Source of the DNA: Phycisphaeraceae bacterium
GTDB lineage: Bacteria > Planctomycetota > Phycisphaerae > Phycisphaerales > UBA1924
Direction: 5' to 3'
Assembly: GCA_019636695.1 (NCBI GenBank)
Contig: JAHBXD010000005.1
Span: 62,001-126,000 of the forward strand
Length of the DNA stretch: 64,000 nucleotides
Shown one piece after another: positions 16,663-25,581 of this stretch. Within the stretch, counting starts at the first letter, position 1, and the number at the start of each line of letters is the position of its first letter. The position numbers and the translations under genes are program-made. The notes beneath the pieces were generated by a model. That model worked only from the letters and a program-made list of their open reading frames with translations. It did not search any database and was not told where the DNA came from.

Positions 16663-18111
16663 ATGCACGATGAACCTGCGGCAACCCGTGATGGACCACT
16701 CGCCGCAGAAGGTTCGGAGGATTGGCCCGCGACTTCTGGTGAGGATGGGAGCCAGCCTCGGCCGGTGGGATGGAGAGAATCGCTCGGTGTGTGGGCGCGG
16801 ATCGGTCTGCTGAGTTTCGGAGGCCCCGCAGGCCAGATTGCCGTGATGCAGCGGATCTTGGTGGATGAGAAGCGTTGGCTCAGCCAAGACCGTTTTCTTC
16901 ACGCGCTGAATTACTGCATGCTGCTGCCCGGCCCGGAAGCCACGCAACTGATGACCTATGTCGGTTGGCTGATGCACCGTGTCTGGGGGGGTGTGCTGGC
17001 CGGGGTGCTGTTCGTGCTTCCCGGGTTTGTGTCGATTCTGGCGTTGTCGCTGGTGTATACCTCGTTCGGTGAGACCGGGGCGGTGCAGGCGGTGTTTTTC
17101 GGTCTGAAGCCCGCCGTGCTGGCCATCGTGCTGGGCGCGCTGGTGCGCATCGGGAAACGAACACTTCACGGGTGGGCGCCATCCGCAATCGCGATCGGGA
17201 CGTTTGCGGCGATGTTCGTGCTGCGCGCGCCGTTCCCGGCAGTGATCGGAGGGGCGGCTTTGGCAGGCTGGCTTCTGGGCAGAACCTGGCCGAGCGCCTT
17301 TGCCGGTGTGCAGGGCGGACACAGCGCGAATGCGGCGGGATCACAGGATGGCCTGATCGACCAGCTTTCGCACGCGGACATGCTTGCGCACACGAAGCCG
17401 AATGCCCGGAAGGCGTTGATGACGCTGGTGATCTGGGGAGGGTTGTGGTGGCTGCCGGTCGCGATTCTGGCGATCGTGCAGGCGGATCAACTCTGGCTTT
17501 CTCTCGGGTTGTTTTTCAGTAAGGCGGCGGTGGTGACCTTCGGGGGGGCATATGCGGTGCTGGCGTATCTGGCACAGCAGGCGGTGGAGCAGTATCACTG
17601 GGTGACGGCGACAGAGATGCTCGACGGGTTGGGGATGGCCGAAACCACGCCGGGACCGCTGATTCAGGTGGTGCAGCACGTCGGGTTCATGGGGGCCTTC
17701 AGGCAGGCGGAAGGGCTGCCGCCGGCGGCGGCGGGTGTGCTGGCGGCGGTGCTGGTGACATGGGTGACATTTGTGCCGTGTTTTCTGTGGATTTTTCTGG
17801 GTGCGCCTTTTATGGAGCATTTGCGATCGCATCGCGGGATACGTTCGGCACTGGCGGGAATTACGGCGGCGGTGGTCGGCGTCGTGGCGAATCTGGCGGT
17901 GTGGTTCGCAGCGCACACGATGTTCGGTGATGTGGGTGAGGTGCGAGCGGGGCCGGTGCGCGTGATCGCGCCGGAAGCATCGAGCGCGGACTGGCGCGCG
18001 ATTGTCATAGCCGCGTTGGCTTGCGTGCTGGTGTTCGCCGCGAGGTGGGGCGTGGTGCGGGTGCTTGGGGTGTGCGTCGCGGCGGGGATGTGCCTCTTGG
18101 CGCTGACGTGA
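16663..18111 (+). CDS. chrA: chromate transporter (ChrA, two-domain CHR family)
   Basis: The 482-residue membrane protein is a long-chain CHR-family transporter, an antiporter-like family that exports chromate. It has two homologous halves. The first has [19 protein letters not shown] and LPGPEATQL; the second has [19 protein letters not shown] and [18 protein letters not shown]. Together they give the paired FGG and PGP signatures, with about ten hydrophobic segments. The first 35 residues are hydrophilic and not conserved. ATG 16663 was preferred to the in-frame TTG at 16621. Some ChrA homologues have roles other than chromate resistance, so the substrate is not certain. asnS follows 43 bp downstream. 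Confidence 0.9.
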   Translation: MHDEPAATRDGPLAAEGSEDWPATSGEDGSQPRPVGWRESLGVWARIGLLSFGGPAGQIAVMQRILVDEKRWLSQDRFLHALNYCMLLPGPEATQLMTYVGWLMHRVWGGVLAGVLFVLPGFVSILALSLVYTSFGETGAVQAVFFGLKPAVLAIVLGALVRIGKRTLHGWAPSAIAIGTFAAMFVLRAPFPAVIGGAALAGWLLGRTWPSAFAGVQGGHSANAAGSQDGLIDQLSHADMLAHTKPNARKALMTLVIWGGLWWLPVAILAIVQADQLWLSLGLFFSKAAVVTFGGAYAVLAYLAQQAVEQYHWVTATEMLDGLGMAETTPGPLIQVVQHVGFMGAFRQAEGLPPAAAGVLAAVLVTWVTFVPCFLWIFLGAPFMEHLRSHRGIRSALAGITAAVVGVVANLAVWFAAHTMFGDVGEVRAGPVRVIAPEASSADWRAIVIAALACVLVFAARWGVVRVLGVCVAAGMCLLALT

Positions 18112-18154
18112 GGGGTGGACCTACCATCGCGGTCTGATTTCGGGAGAACCTGCG

Positions 18155-19657
18155 ATGGCCTGGTTACGCGTAGTCGAGGCACTTCGAGCACCGCTTGGGA
18201 CAACCATCACGGTGAAGGGATGGGTGCGGACCAGGCGGGATTCGAAGGCCGAGGGCGGGATGTCGTTTGTGGCGGTGCACGATGGAACGTGCTTTGATGC
18301 GATTCAGGCGGTGGTGAAGTCGAACCTTTCGAACTATGCCTCTGAAGTGGCGAAACTCACGACGCACTGCGCGGTTGAAATCGACGGTGTCATCGTGCAG
18401 AACCCCAAGGGGGGAAATGAAATCGCCGTTGATGCGGCCCAGGGCGGAGCGGTGCGGGTGGTGGGCTGGGTGGAGGATCCGGACACTTACCCGATTCAGC
18501 CGAAACCGCATTCGTTTGAATATCTGCGTGAGGTGGCCCACCTGCGGGTGCGGACCAACACGTTCGGTGCGGTGGCGCGGGTGCGGCATTCACTGGCGGC
18601 GGCGACGCATCGATTTTTTGATGAGCGGGGATTTTTCTACGTGCATACGCCGATCATCACCGCGAGCGACTGCGAAGGCGCCGGGCAGATGTTCCGCGTG
18701 AGCACGCTGGACCTGTGCAACCTGCCGAGGAAGACGGACGACGCCTCGTCGCGGCGAGAAGGCGAGGCCGGGCGAACCAAGGGCCTAGCAACGGGCGAGC
18801 CGGAAACGTCGATTGATTACAGCCAGGATTTTTTCGGCAAGGAATCGCACCTTACGGTGTCGGGACAGTTGAACGTCGAAACGTATTGCCAGGCGCTCAG
18901 CCGCGTGTACACCTTCGGGCCGACGTTCCGGGCGGAAAACTCGAACACCAGCCGACACCTTGCCGAGTTCTGGATGATCGAACCGGAGATCGCATTCGCC
19001 GACCTGCATGCCGATGCCGACCTTGCCGAGTCGTATGTGAAATACATGATCGATGCGGTGCTGCGTGAGCGTGCGGATGACATGCAATTTTTTGATACCC
19101 GGATCGAGAAGGGCCTTCTTGCAAGGCTGAAGCACGTGCTCGATACACCGTTCCGCAGGCTGCCGTATACGGAAGCGATCAAGATTCTGGAGAAGGCGAT
19201 TGCGGGGGGGCGGAAGTTCGAGTACCCGATCGGGTGGGGCAGCGATCTCCAGAGTGAGCATGAACGCTATCTCACTGAAGAGCACTTCAAGCAGCCCGTC
19301 ATCCTGATGAACTATCCCAAGGCGATCAAGGCTTTTTACATGCGACTGAACGACCCCGGCACCGACGGCGCGCCGGAGGAAACCGTTGCCGCGATGGATG
19401 TGCTGGTGCCGGGCATCGGCGAACTGGTCGGAGGCAGCCAGCGCGAAGAGCGGCTGGAAGTGCTCGACCGGCGCATCGATGAGATGGGCCTGCCCAAGCA
19501 CGAATATTGGTGGTATCGCGACCTGCGACGCTACGGCACGGTGCCGCACGCGGGCTTCGGGCTGGGATTTGAGCGGATGATGCTGTTCGTAACCGGGATG
19601 CAGAACATCCGCGATGTGATTCCGTTTCCTCGGGCGCCCAAACAGGCGGAGTTCTGA
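18155..19657 (+). CDS. asnS: asparaginyl-tRNA synthetase
   Basis: The 500-residue class IIb synthetase activates Asn for tRNA-Asn. The N-terminal OB fold ([14 protein letters not shown], residues 17-110) binds the anticodon. Class II motif 2 is visible as [25 protein letters not shown] and motif 3 as [27 protein letters not shown] at the C-terminus. Around residues 190-215 there is an insertion rich in charge ([19 protein letters not shown]), as in many bacterial AsnRS. With glnS also in the window, this organism probably charges both amide amino acids directly. The frame ends two bases before the stop of the convergent hydroxyacid dehydrogenase gene. Confidence 0.96.
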   Translation: MAWLRVVEALRAPLGTTITVKGWVRTRRDSKAEGGMSFVAVHDGTCFDAIQAVVKSNLSNYASEVAKLTTHCAVEIDGVIVQNPKGGNEIAVDAAQGGAVRVVGWVEDPDTYPIQPKPHSFEYLREVAHLRVRTNTFGAVARVRHSLAAATHRFFDERGFFYVHTPIITASDCEGAGQMFRVSTLDLCNLPRKTDDASSRREGEAGRTKGLATGEPETSIDYSQDFFGKESHLTVSGQLNVETYCQALSRVYTFGPTFRAENSNTSRHLAEFWMIEPEIAFADLHADADLAESYVKYMIDAVLRERADDMQFFDTRIEKGLLARLKHVLDTPFRRLPYTEAIKILEKAIAGGRKFEYPIGWGSDLQSEHERYLTEEHFKQPVILMNYPKAIKAFYMRLNDPGTDGAPEETVAAMDVLVPGIGELVGGSQREERLEVLDRRIDEMGLPKHEYWWYRDLRRYGTVPHAGFGLGFERMMLFVTGMQNIRDVIPFPRAPKQAEF

Positions 19658-19658
19658 C

Positions 19659-20624
19659 TCAACCGACGGCAAACGGCGGGCGTCGGCCCTGAAGAATCGC
19701 CACGGCGTTTTCCTGCACCATCTGCGTCATCATTTCGCGATATCGTGCGGCAGCACTGCCGATGTGCGGCGCCAGGGCGACGTTGTCGAGCGTCAGCAGG
19801 CCGGGGTGAACTTGTGGTTCGTGCTCAAAGACATCAAGCCCGGCGCCCCAGATTCGGCCGTTCCGGAGAGCATCGACCAAGGCTGCTTCATCAATGACCG
19901 GACCTCGGGCGGTGTTGACGAGAATCGCATTGGGCTTCATGATCGCAAGCCGCCGGGCGTTGATGAGGTGCCGCGTGTCGGGGGTGAGGGGCGTGTGGAG
20001 GCTCACGACATCCGCCTCGCGAAGCCCTTCTTCCAGATCAACACGACTGGCGGCGAGTGGGGCGAGTTCAAAATCCCAGTGGCGCGATCGAGCGACGTAA
20101 AGCACTCGCATGCCCCAGCCCAGTGATCGCAGCGCCGTGGCGTAGCCGATGCGTCCCGCGCCGACGATCAAGAGCGTCCGTCCGGTCAGATCCTGCCCGA
20201 GAAACTCAGCCATGCCCAACGGCCCGCGGGCAGGATATTCGGGTGACCGGGCGTAGCGGTCGGCCGCAGGCAGCCGCCGGGCCGCAGCAAGAATCAGGGT
20301 CCAGGCAAGATCGGCGGTGCCCTCGGTCACGGCGTGGGGGGTGTTGGCGACGACGACACCGCGCCGTGCACATTCAGCCAAATCAAAGTTGTCGACGCCC
20401 ACGGCGAAGTTGCAGACGCCCTTGAGTTGCGGCCCGGCGGCATCGAGAAAATCGGCGTCAACGCGATCGGAGAACATCGTGACGACGATGGAGGCGCCGC
20501 GGATGCGTACGAGCGTTCGCTCTCGCGGGAGGAGTTCATCCGGACCATGGCTCACCGTGGCTCCGGGAATATGGAGCTCACCGGGAATGCGGCGGGTGAT
20601 GACCACGATCGGCTCTGTGCTCAT
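19659..20624 (-). CDS. D-2-hydroxyacid dehydrogenase (glyoxylate/hydroxypyruvate reductase type)
   Basis: The 321-residue NAD(P)-dependent dehydrogenase has a flavodoxin-like catalytic domain and a Rossmann insert. Visible are the VGVDNFDLAECARRGVVVANTP segment, the nucleotide-binding VGAGRIGYATA, and catalytic residues Arg (VNTARGPVIDE), Glu (DVFEHEP) and His (LAPHIGSA). The family reduces 2-oxoacids such as glyoxylate or hydroxypyruvate; the exact substrate cannot be read from sequence. A -10-like TACCGT (complement of 20630-20635) lies 5 nt before the ATG, suggesting a leaderless start. It is divergent from the next gene, with 32 bp between starts, and convergent with asnS. Confidence 0.92.
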   Translation of the reverse strand: MSTEPIVVITRRIPGELHIPGATVSHGPDELLPRERTLVRIRGASIVVTMFSDRVDADFLDAAGPQLKGVCNFAVGVDNFDLAECARRGVVVANTPHAVTEGTADLAWTLILAAARRLPAADRYARSPEYPARGPLGMAEFLGQDLTGRTLLIVGAGRIGYATALRSLGWGMRVLYVARSRHWDFELAPLAASRVDLEEGLREADVVSLHTPLTPDTRHLINARRLAIMKPNAILVNTARGPVIDEAALVDALRNGRIWGAGLDVFEHEPQVHPGLLTLDNVALAPHIGSAAARYREMMTQMVQENAVAILQGRRPPFAVG

Positions 20625-20656
20625 GGGATACGGTATTCACGGAGGCCGCAGCGGCA

Positions 20657-21442
20657 ATGGCGACGATTTTTACATGGAACATCCTGCACGGAGGAGGGCG
20701 GCGGACACCTGAGATTCTGCTGCGGTTGCTGGCTTCGCAGGCTGATGTGCTGGTGCTGAGCGAATACCGCTCGTCGCGCGGAGGGGGAGTGCGGGGCGTG
20801 CTGGCGGATCACGGCTGGGGGTATCAGCAATGCACCGATCCAGCGCCGGGGCGGAATGGACTTCTGGTGGCCTCGCGTGTGCCGCTGGGCGAGGTGCAAG
20901 GGGCGGCTCCGCCCGAGGCACTCGCGGGGAAGTGGGCCATGGTGGATATTCCTGATCTGGGGTTCAGCCTGGCTGGGGTGCATATTCCGGAATCACGGAC
21001 GGGAACGGCCAAGTACGAAGCGTGGGCGTTTGTACTCGACGTCGCCCGATCGCGGGCGAAGATGCCTTTCGTGATCGCAGGAGATCTGAACACCGGGCGC
21101 ACAGGGCAGGACGAGGAACAGCCGGTGCTGACGTGCTCGGCATTCATGGGGCGTTTGTGGACAGTCGGATATCGGGACGCCTGGCGGGAACTGCACCCGG
21201 ATGATCGCGAGTACTCGTGGTATAGCCACGAGGGGAACGGGTTTCGGCTTGATCATGTGCTCGTTTCCGCTCCGCTGGCGGAGCGTCTCGACGCGGCGTG
21301 GTATGCGCACGATGACCGGGTTTCAGGTTTGTCTGACCACGCCTCGCTGACTGTGCGGCTGAAAGGGGCTTCCTCCGCAGGAAGGCACGATCCCGACGAT
21401 TCGAGTGAATTTCCGAGGTTTTTCGGGCAAGTTGACGCCTAA
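20657..21442 (+). CDS. endonuclease/exonuclease/phosphatase (EEP) family protein
   Basis: The 261-residue protein has the EEP (DNase I-like) fold: TWNILHGGG with the metal-binding Asn, a Glu in VLVLSEYRSS, GDLNTGRTG (catalytic Asp-Asn), FRLDHVLVS and the terminal SDHASLTV with the catalytic Asp-His pair. The family covers nucleases and phosphoesterases; the substrate here is unknown. There is no signal peptide, so it is cytoplasmic. The C-terminal 25 residues are hydrophilic. GGAGG at 20640-20644 precedes the ATG by 12 nt. Confidence 0.85.
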   Translation: MATIFTWNILHGGGRRTPEILLRLLASQADVLVLSEYRSSRGGGVRGVLADHGWGYQQCTDPAPGRNGLLVASRVPLGEVQGAAPPEALAGKWAMVDIPDLGFSLAGVHIPESRTGTAKYEAWAFVLDVARSRAKMPFVIAGDLNTGRTGQDEEQPVLTCSAFMGRLWTVGYRDAWRELHPDDREYSWYSHEGNGFRLDHVLVSAPLAERLDAAWYAHDDRVSGLSDHASLTVRLKGASSAGRHDPDDSSEFPRFFGQVDA

Positions 21443-21625
21443 GTCGCCTGTTTTCCGGGGCAGAGGCTCCGGATTGCGGCTTGGGTGATCAAAAAAGGTG
21501 CGGATTTCGTGGGTTTTTTTGTCCCCAACGCCCGATGAGGCTTGCCGAACCGGATGGGTTGCGTTACAACCTCGGCTCATCGTCCGGCGTGCGCTGGAAG
21601 CGCCGCCTTCACGGAGAACATGGAT

Positions 21626-22006
21626 ATGGCGAAGAAAACGGCGAAAAAAGCCAGCAGTTCAAAGACGGCCAAGGCACCCAAGATCGCGGCTTCGGGCAAA
21701 CCCCGCAAGAAGAGCGAGCTGTACACCGTCATAGCCGCCCATACAGGGCTGGCTCGTAAGCAGGTCGCACAGGTGTTCGAGGTGATGGGGCAGGTCATGG
21801 CGGCCGACCTGGCCAAGCCCGGGAAAGACTCTCCCAAGGTCTTTGTTGTTCCCGGCCTGATGAAAGTGACCAGCCGCTACAAGCCCGCGACGCCGCAGCG
21901 CAAGGGCATCGACCCATTCACCAAGCAGGAAAAGGTGTTCAAGGCCAAGCCCGCTTCGACGGCGATCAAGATTCGTCCGCTCAAGGCGCTCAAGGCCATG
22001 GTCTGA
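21626..22006 (+). CDS. HU-family DNA-binding protein with lysine-rich N-terminal tail
   Basis: The 126-residue basic protein is a nucleoid architectural factor. Residues 1-35 form a Lys/Ala/Ser-rich tail (AKKTAKKASSS, GKPRKKSEL) like that of histone-tail HU proteins. The HU/IHF core begins at LYTVIAAHTGLARKQVAQVFEVM and continues with FVVPGLMKVTSRYKPATPQRKGIDPFTKQEKVFKAKPAS, where the beta-arm is longer and more basic than in E. coli HU. The usual GFG turn is replaced by PGL. ATG 21626 (MAKK) was chosen because GGAG (21613-21616) is spaced 9 nt; an ATG two codons earlier is possible. A strong terminator follows. Confidence 0.88.
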   Translation: MAKKTAKKASSSKTAKAPKIAASGKPRKKSELYTVIAAHTGLARKQVAQVFEVMGQVMAADLAKPGKDSPKVFVVPGLMKVTSRYKPATPQRKGIDPFTKQEKVFKAKPASTAIKIRPLKALKAMV

Positions 22007-22067
22007 CGATCGGATGCGTTCGCCGGCTTGCCGGGTGACGCCTAGTGCCAAAGATCGATCACGCGCT

Positions 22068-22104
22068 GCCACGCCTCAATCTCATGAGGCGTGGCGTGCT
22101 TTTT
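22068..22104 (+). terminator. rho-independent terminator of the HU gene
   Basis: Perfect 11-bp stem GCCACGCCTCA (22068-22078) with TGAGGCGTGGC (22085-22095), a 6-nt loop, GTGC, then TTTTT (22100-22104). Confidence 0.88.
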
Positions 22105-22339
22105 GGCGCACACCACGTCAGCCGGCCCGGTTCGCGACACCCACCGGTTTAAACTTCGAGCGCTGTCGAGCATTGTGCATCCGCCATGGCGATGACGAAC
22201 ATGCACTCGCATGATTTTCATGGAAGGTCAGGTGCAGCAGGCGGTGACGTACTTATTGAAGCCTTCGTCTCCATTCCATTGCCACACCACACACGTGGCG
22301 CACGCACACGCGGATGCGAAACCCTCATTGTTTCGATAC

Positions 22340-22355
22340 CCCACATTTGGAGGGT
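22340..22355 (+). repeat. left arm of a 16-bp inverted repeat bracketing the LuxR-type gene
   Basis: The sequence CCCACATTTGGAGGGT here is the exact reverse complement of 23269-23284. The arm lies 40 bp upstream of the predicted -35 box of the regulator gene, a reasonable place for an activator site. Confidence 0.7.
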
Positions 22356-22394
22356 ATCTCGCGCACTTCTCAGTTCTCGGAAATCGATGGGGGC

Positions 22395-22423
22395 TTGCCC
22401 GCACGAAGTGTTTGCAATACGTT
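22395..22423 (+). promoter_or_regulatory. predicted promoter of the LuxR-type gene
   Basis: -35-like TTGCCC (22395-22400), a 17-bp spacer, -10-like TACGTT (22418-22423), then 8 nt to the ATG at 22432. Transcription would begin at or next to the start codon. Confidence 0.45.
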
Positions 22424-22431
22424 ATTGCGTT

Positions 22432-23238
22432 ATGGATCGGACGAGGGACCTGGATGGAGACACGCTCGCGATAGCGCATGTGCGTGCGATTGTTGATGCA
22501 CTCTCGCTGGTCGCCGCATGCGCGGGCGACGGCGCCGCCAAGAAGCGGCTGCTGATGGAGCGTATCGCCGACCACATCGGCGCCGATCGCTGGGTCTGGT
22601 CTGTCTGTCGATACAACGACCGCGCGGATGTCATGCCTGTTTCGTTTCTGCACAGCGGTTTTTCCGATGCGGATCTGGCCAACATCATGGAAGGCTCGCA
22701 AGATCCTCGTGCCCCATCGCCCGAGCATGCGCCGATTGTCGCTGAACTCCAGAAAACCGCCTCGCACTTCACAAGGCGCCGGGACGAACTGCTTGCTGAT
22801 GACGCGTGGGATTCTTCTCCGCACATTCAACGATATCGCCGGGCATTGGGAATCAACGAGTGTTTATGGTCCATCCGGCCGCTGGATCAGCACCATTTCA
22901 GCGCGATGGGCTTTCACCGCCTGATCGGGCGTCCGGCCTTTGATCCGTGGGCAAGCCTGGTTGTGCATATCACCTTCGGGTCCGCCGCGATGCACACCCT
23001 CGATATGCAGATGGCGCAGGACACTCCGGACGTGCTCGGCCTTCCGCCTCGGCTGCGCACGACGTTCGGCCTGATGCTCGAAGGCTTCGGTCGAGCGGAT
23101 ATCGCATCAAGCCTGGGAATCAGTCGGAATACCGCCGCCGAATATATGTCCACGATCTATCGCCACTTCCGAGTCGCAGGGCACCGTGAGTTGCTCCGAC
23201 TGTTTCGATCCGGAGACGGTGGTCATCGTGCGAGCTGA
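22432..23238 (+). CDS. LuxR-type transcriptional regulator
   Basis: The 268-residue protein has a C-terminal LuxR/FixJ-type helix-turn-helix (about residues 203-258). Visible there are LPPRLRTTFGLMLEGFGRADIASSLGISRNTAAEYMSTIYRHF and the final HRELLRLF, with the usual E replaced in the first helix. The N-terminal ~190 residues have no receiver Asp and no autoinducer-domain signature; they may be a GAF-like sensor (HIGADRWVW, LDQHHFSAMGFHR) but this is not certain. The frame is open to 22186; ATG 22432 is supported by a promoter-like TACGTT 8 nt upstream. The gene stands alone, has its own terminator, and lies between 16-bp inverted repeats, hinting at autoregulation. Confidence 0.82.
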   Translation: MDRTRDLDGDTLAIAHVRAIVDALSLVAACAGDGAAKKRLLMERIADHIGADRWVWSVCRYNDRADVMPVSFLHSGFSDADLANIMEGSQDPRAPSPEHAPIVAELQKTASHFTRRRDELLADDAWDSSPHIQRYRRALGINECLWSIRPLDQHHFSAMGFHRLIGRPAFDPWASLVVHITFGSAAMHTLDMQMAQDTPDVLGLPPRLRTTFGLMLEGFGRADIASSLGISRNTAAEYMSTIYRHFRVAGHRELLRLFRSGDGGHRAS

Positions 23239-23268
23239 TGGCAGCACACCCGCTTGATCCGCATGCTG

Positions 23269-23284
23269 ACCCTCCAAATGTGGG
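23269..23284 (-). repeat. right arm of a 16-bp inverted repeat bracketing the LuxR-type gene
   Basis: ACCCTCCAAATGTGGG, exact reverse complement of 22340-22355. It begins 31 bp after the stop codon of the LuxR-type gene. Confidence 0.7.
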
Positions 23285-23427
23285 AGTTGTCTCAGTCTGT
23301 TCGCGCGCTAACCTAGCACTTGGCATTGTGTCGGCCGAGTTTCTGAGCGCGGGGCTGTGCTTGTTGATCGCTTGCTTGTTCGCACTTCAAAGACCGTCCT
23401 GTGCCTGCATGTTTGCGCATGTGTGCG

Positions 23428-23468
23428 GTGCGGGGGAAAGCCCGGGATCCCCCGCACTATTTTACTTT
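23428..23468 (+). terminator. rho-independent terminator of the LuxR-type gene
   Basis: Perfect 10-bp stem GTGCGGGGGA (23428-23437) with TCCCCCGCAC (23448-23457), a 10-nt loop, then TATTTTACTTTT. Confidence 0.8.
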
Positions 23469-23544
23469 TGACGCCGTCAAATGGATGACGTCTGGAAAGG
23501 CATTGCCCCGCCGAACGACCGCAGCCATCCGCTCGAGCATGTAC

Positions 23545-25464
23545 TCACAAGCACCCGGCTTCGAACAGATCGAGGTAGTAAAAGAAATCTGCTGCGTCAA
23601 TACGCCCATCGGGGACTCCATACATCGGGTCGGCAGGATCGCTCGACGCGGTCAGATCCGCCAAGAGCAGATCGCCCGCCGCGAAACGATCGAGGTAGTA
23701 GAAGAAATCCGGGGCATCGACGACACCATCCGGCCGGCCATACCGAGCATCGCCAGGGTCGGATGAGCCGGTCATGTCCGCACGGCATGCATCGGGGCAG
23801 TCACCCAAGCCGCAGAAAAGGTCGAGCCGAGCCACGGGTGTACGCGCGAGACCACCTGGGGCCGCCTGATCTTCGACTAGCCACTGCATAAACAAACGTC
23901 GACCGTTGAGAGCGGCATTGTCGGGTATGGGCCATCGGTACGTTGCATATCCGGAAGCGGCATCGCCTTGTAAGGTGAACGGCCCGGCGAAAATCTCCGG
24001 ATCGACAAGCCGCCCATTGATCGGACCGGCGACGCTGATGGCGACATAGGCGGTCCGGCCCGCATCGGCATTGGTGATGCCGATCTGGAAGTCGCGATTC
24101 CCGAGATTGGGTGGAGACAACGCGATGAGCACAGGCGTGCGGCCGCCGCTGCCGGATACCCCGTTGCCGATGCGCGCGGGGTTCGGGGGCAGTTCCGACC
24201 GGAGGCGCGGTCGATCGAACGGAAACTCACCATTGGCCACGCGCGGGTCAAGAAGCCCGTTGGCGATGAAATCGACGACATCGGCCGCAGCCTGCGGCGG
24301 CAGAATGATCGCAGGGATCAGCGGATCGATATTCTGCGGGAACTGCACGGTGCCAGGCGCACGAGCATAAAACGCCATGACCTGCTGAAGCGAGCCGAAT
24401 TGCCCGTTATGCATGAAACGAACTCGCAGTGCGGCATTTCGCAACCCCGGCACCTTGAAACGACCGGCATCTCCCGGAAGCCCGGTGACGGCCTGGCGGC
24501 CGGGGTCTTCGGCGATCGGGCGCAGGCCGATATTGCGGAACGTGTTGTTCGTGAACAATGGCGGAGTGTGACAGGCATCGCACCGCTGCTGGCGAAAGAC
24601 GTTCAGCCCTCGAACTTGCGCTGCGGTCAGTGCGGAGGCATCTCCGGCATCAAAGCGATCCCACGGCGACTGGTCGCTGATGAGTGAACGCTGGTACGTC
24701 GCCAAGGCCATGGCGATGCGTTCGGCGGTTATCGCATCATCGCCGAAGGCTGCCGCAAACAACTGGGGATAGGCAGGCCCGGATGCCAGAGCTGCGGCGA
24801 CATCCGGCGGGAGATCGACCGCAAGGGCCAGCGGCCGGACGCGCTCGAGTTTGCGGGTGATCTGCCCCCAATCTCGCTCAGCGTGGGCCATTTCAACCGA
24901 GTTTGTCGGCGGGGCCACGGCCTGCGATTCGAGCGCGCCCCCCGCCGCGATGCGAACCTGCCCGGAGTGCGGATCGATGAAGGTGCCCGAAGCCCGGCCA
25001 TCCCAGAAGAGCACCGGGGCATACGCCGCGTTGATCATCGAGTTGGCCGAACGGTCGGTGACCTGCCGGGCGAGCGAGAAGAGATCGCTGGGGATGAAGT
25101 TCTGGTCGGGATCGCAAGAAATCACGCCGGGCGATCCGAACTTGTCGTCCGGGGAAGGCGTCAGGCCGTCAAGGCCGGGATGGACGGCGATGCGCGGGTC
25201 GGCGCCTGCTCGTTCGGGCAGGTGGCACGTGCCGCACGAGACGGTGTTGTCCGTCGAGAGTTGTTCGTCCCAGAACAGGATTTTGCCCAAGAGCCGTTTT
25301 TCTTCAGTCGGAGGATTCTCAGGCGGAAACGGAGTGGGTGGAAGGTCGGCATGAGCGATATACGCCGCCAGCAGGATGGTGCCGACAGCGGCTGGAAGCC
25401 CGATGACCAGGAGCGCACCGAAAACAGCGCCACGATTTCGCAGTTGACGCGAATGCCGCACCAT
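23545..25464 (-). CDS. di-haem cytochrome c peroxidase-like protein with dockerin-like C-terminus
   Basis: The 639-residue exported protein has an N-terminal membrane segment (13-35) and a MauG/bacterial cytochrome c peroxidase domain (about 50-410). The domain has two haem-binding sites, CGTCH (77-81) and CDACH (295-299), plus the FWDGRA and FMHNGQF segments. Such enzymes reduce peroxide or oxidise partner proteins in the periplasm. Residues 430-545 form a beta-rich domain. The C-terminus carries two 33-residue repeats (562-594 and 602-634) with the shared pattern AD(M/L)T-SSDP-YG-PDG--DA-DFFYYLD-F, which resembles the calcium-binding dockerin-type repeats common on Planctomycete secreted proteins. 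The frame is open to 25575; ATG 25464, with GGGGG upstream, was chosen. Confidence 0.88.
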   Translation of the reverse strand: MVRHSRQLRNRGAVFGALLVIGLPAAVGTILLAAYIAHADLPPTPFPPENPPTEEKRLLGKILFWDEQLSTDNTVSCGTCHLPERAGADPRIAVHPGLDGLTPSPDDKFGSPGVISCDPDQNFIPSDLFSLARQVTDRSANSMINAAYAPVLFWDGRASGTFIDPHSGQVRIAAGGALESQAVAPPTNSVEMAHAERDWGQITRKLERVRPLALAVDLPPDVAAALASGPAYPQLFAAAFGDDAITAERIAMALATYQRSLISDQSPWDRFDAGDASALTAAQVRGLNVFRQQRCDACHTPPLFTNNTFRNIGLRPIAEDPGRQAVTGLPGDAGRFKVPGLRNAALRVRFMHNGQFGSLQQVMAFYARAPGTVQFPQNIDPLIPAIILPPQAAADVVDFIANGLLDPRVANGEFPFDRPRLRSELPPNPARIGNGVSGSGGRTPVLIALSPPNLGNRDFQIGITNADAGRTAYVAISVAGPINGRLVDPEIFAGPFTLQGDAASGYATYRWPIPDNAALNGRRLFMQWLVEDQAAPGGLARTPVARLDLFCGLGDCPDACRADMTGSSDPGDARYGRPDGVVDAPDFFYYLDRFAAGDLLLADLTASSDPADPMYGVPDGRIDAADFFYYLDLFEAGCL

Positions 25465-25581
25465 GGAATACCCCCTGCACAAACCGGCCACCCACTCGGG
25501 ACGATCATCGTGACTGGGTGGTCGCTTCGAGAGCGATAAACGCACCTGGAGGTGGCTTATTGCGGACGGCCGCAAGGAGTT

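Larger units (their letters stand above)
22105..22431. other. upstream region of the LuxR-type gene
   Basis: No gene seen in these 327 bp. It contains one arm of a 16-bp inverted repeat (22340-22355) and a promoter-like TTGCCC-17-TACGTT (22395-22423). The region is less GC-rich than its neighbours and has several ATG-rich chance frames. Confidence 0.5.
23239..23544. other. intergenic region between LuxR-type gene and peroxidase gene
   Basis: These 306 bp hold the right arm of the inverted repeat (23269-23284) and a rho-independent terminator (23428-23468). No gene is seen. Confidence 0.6.
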
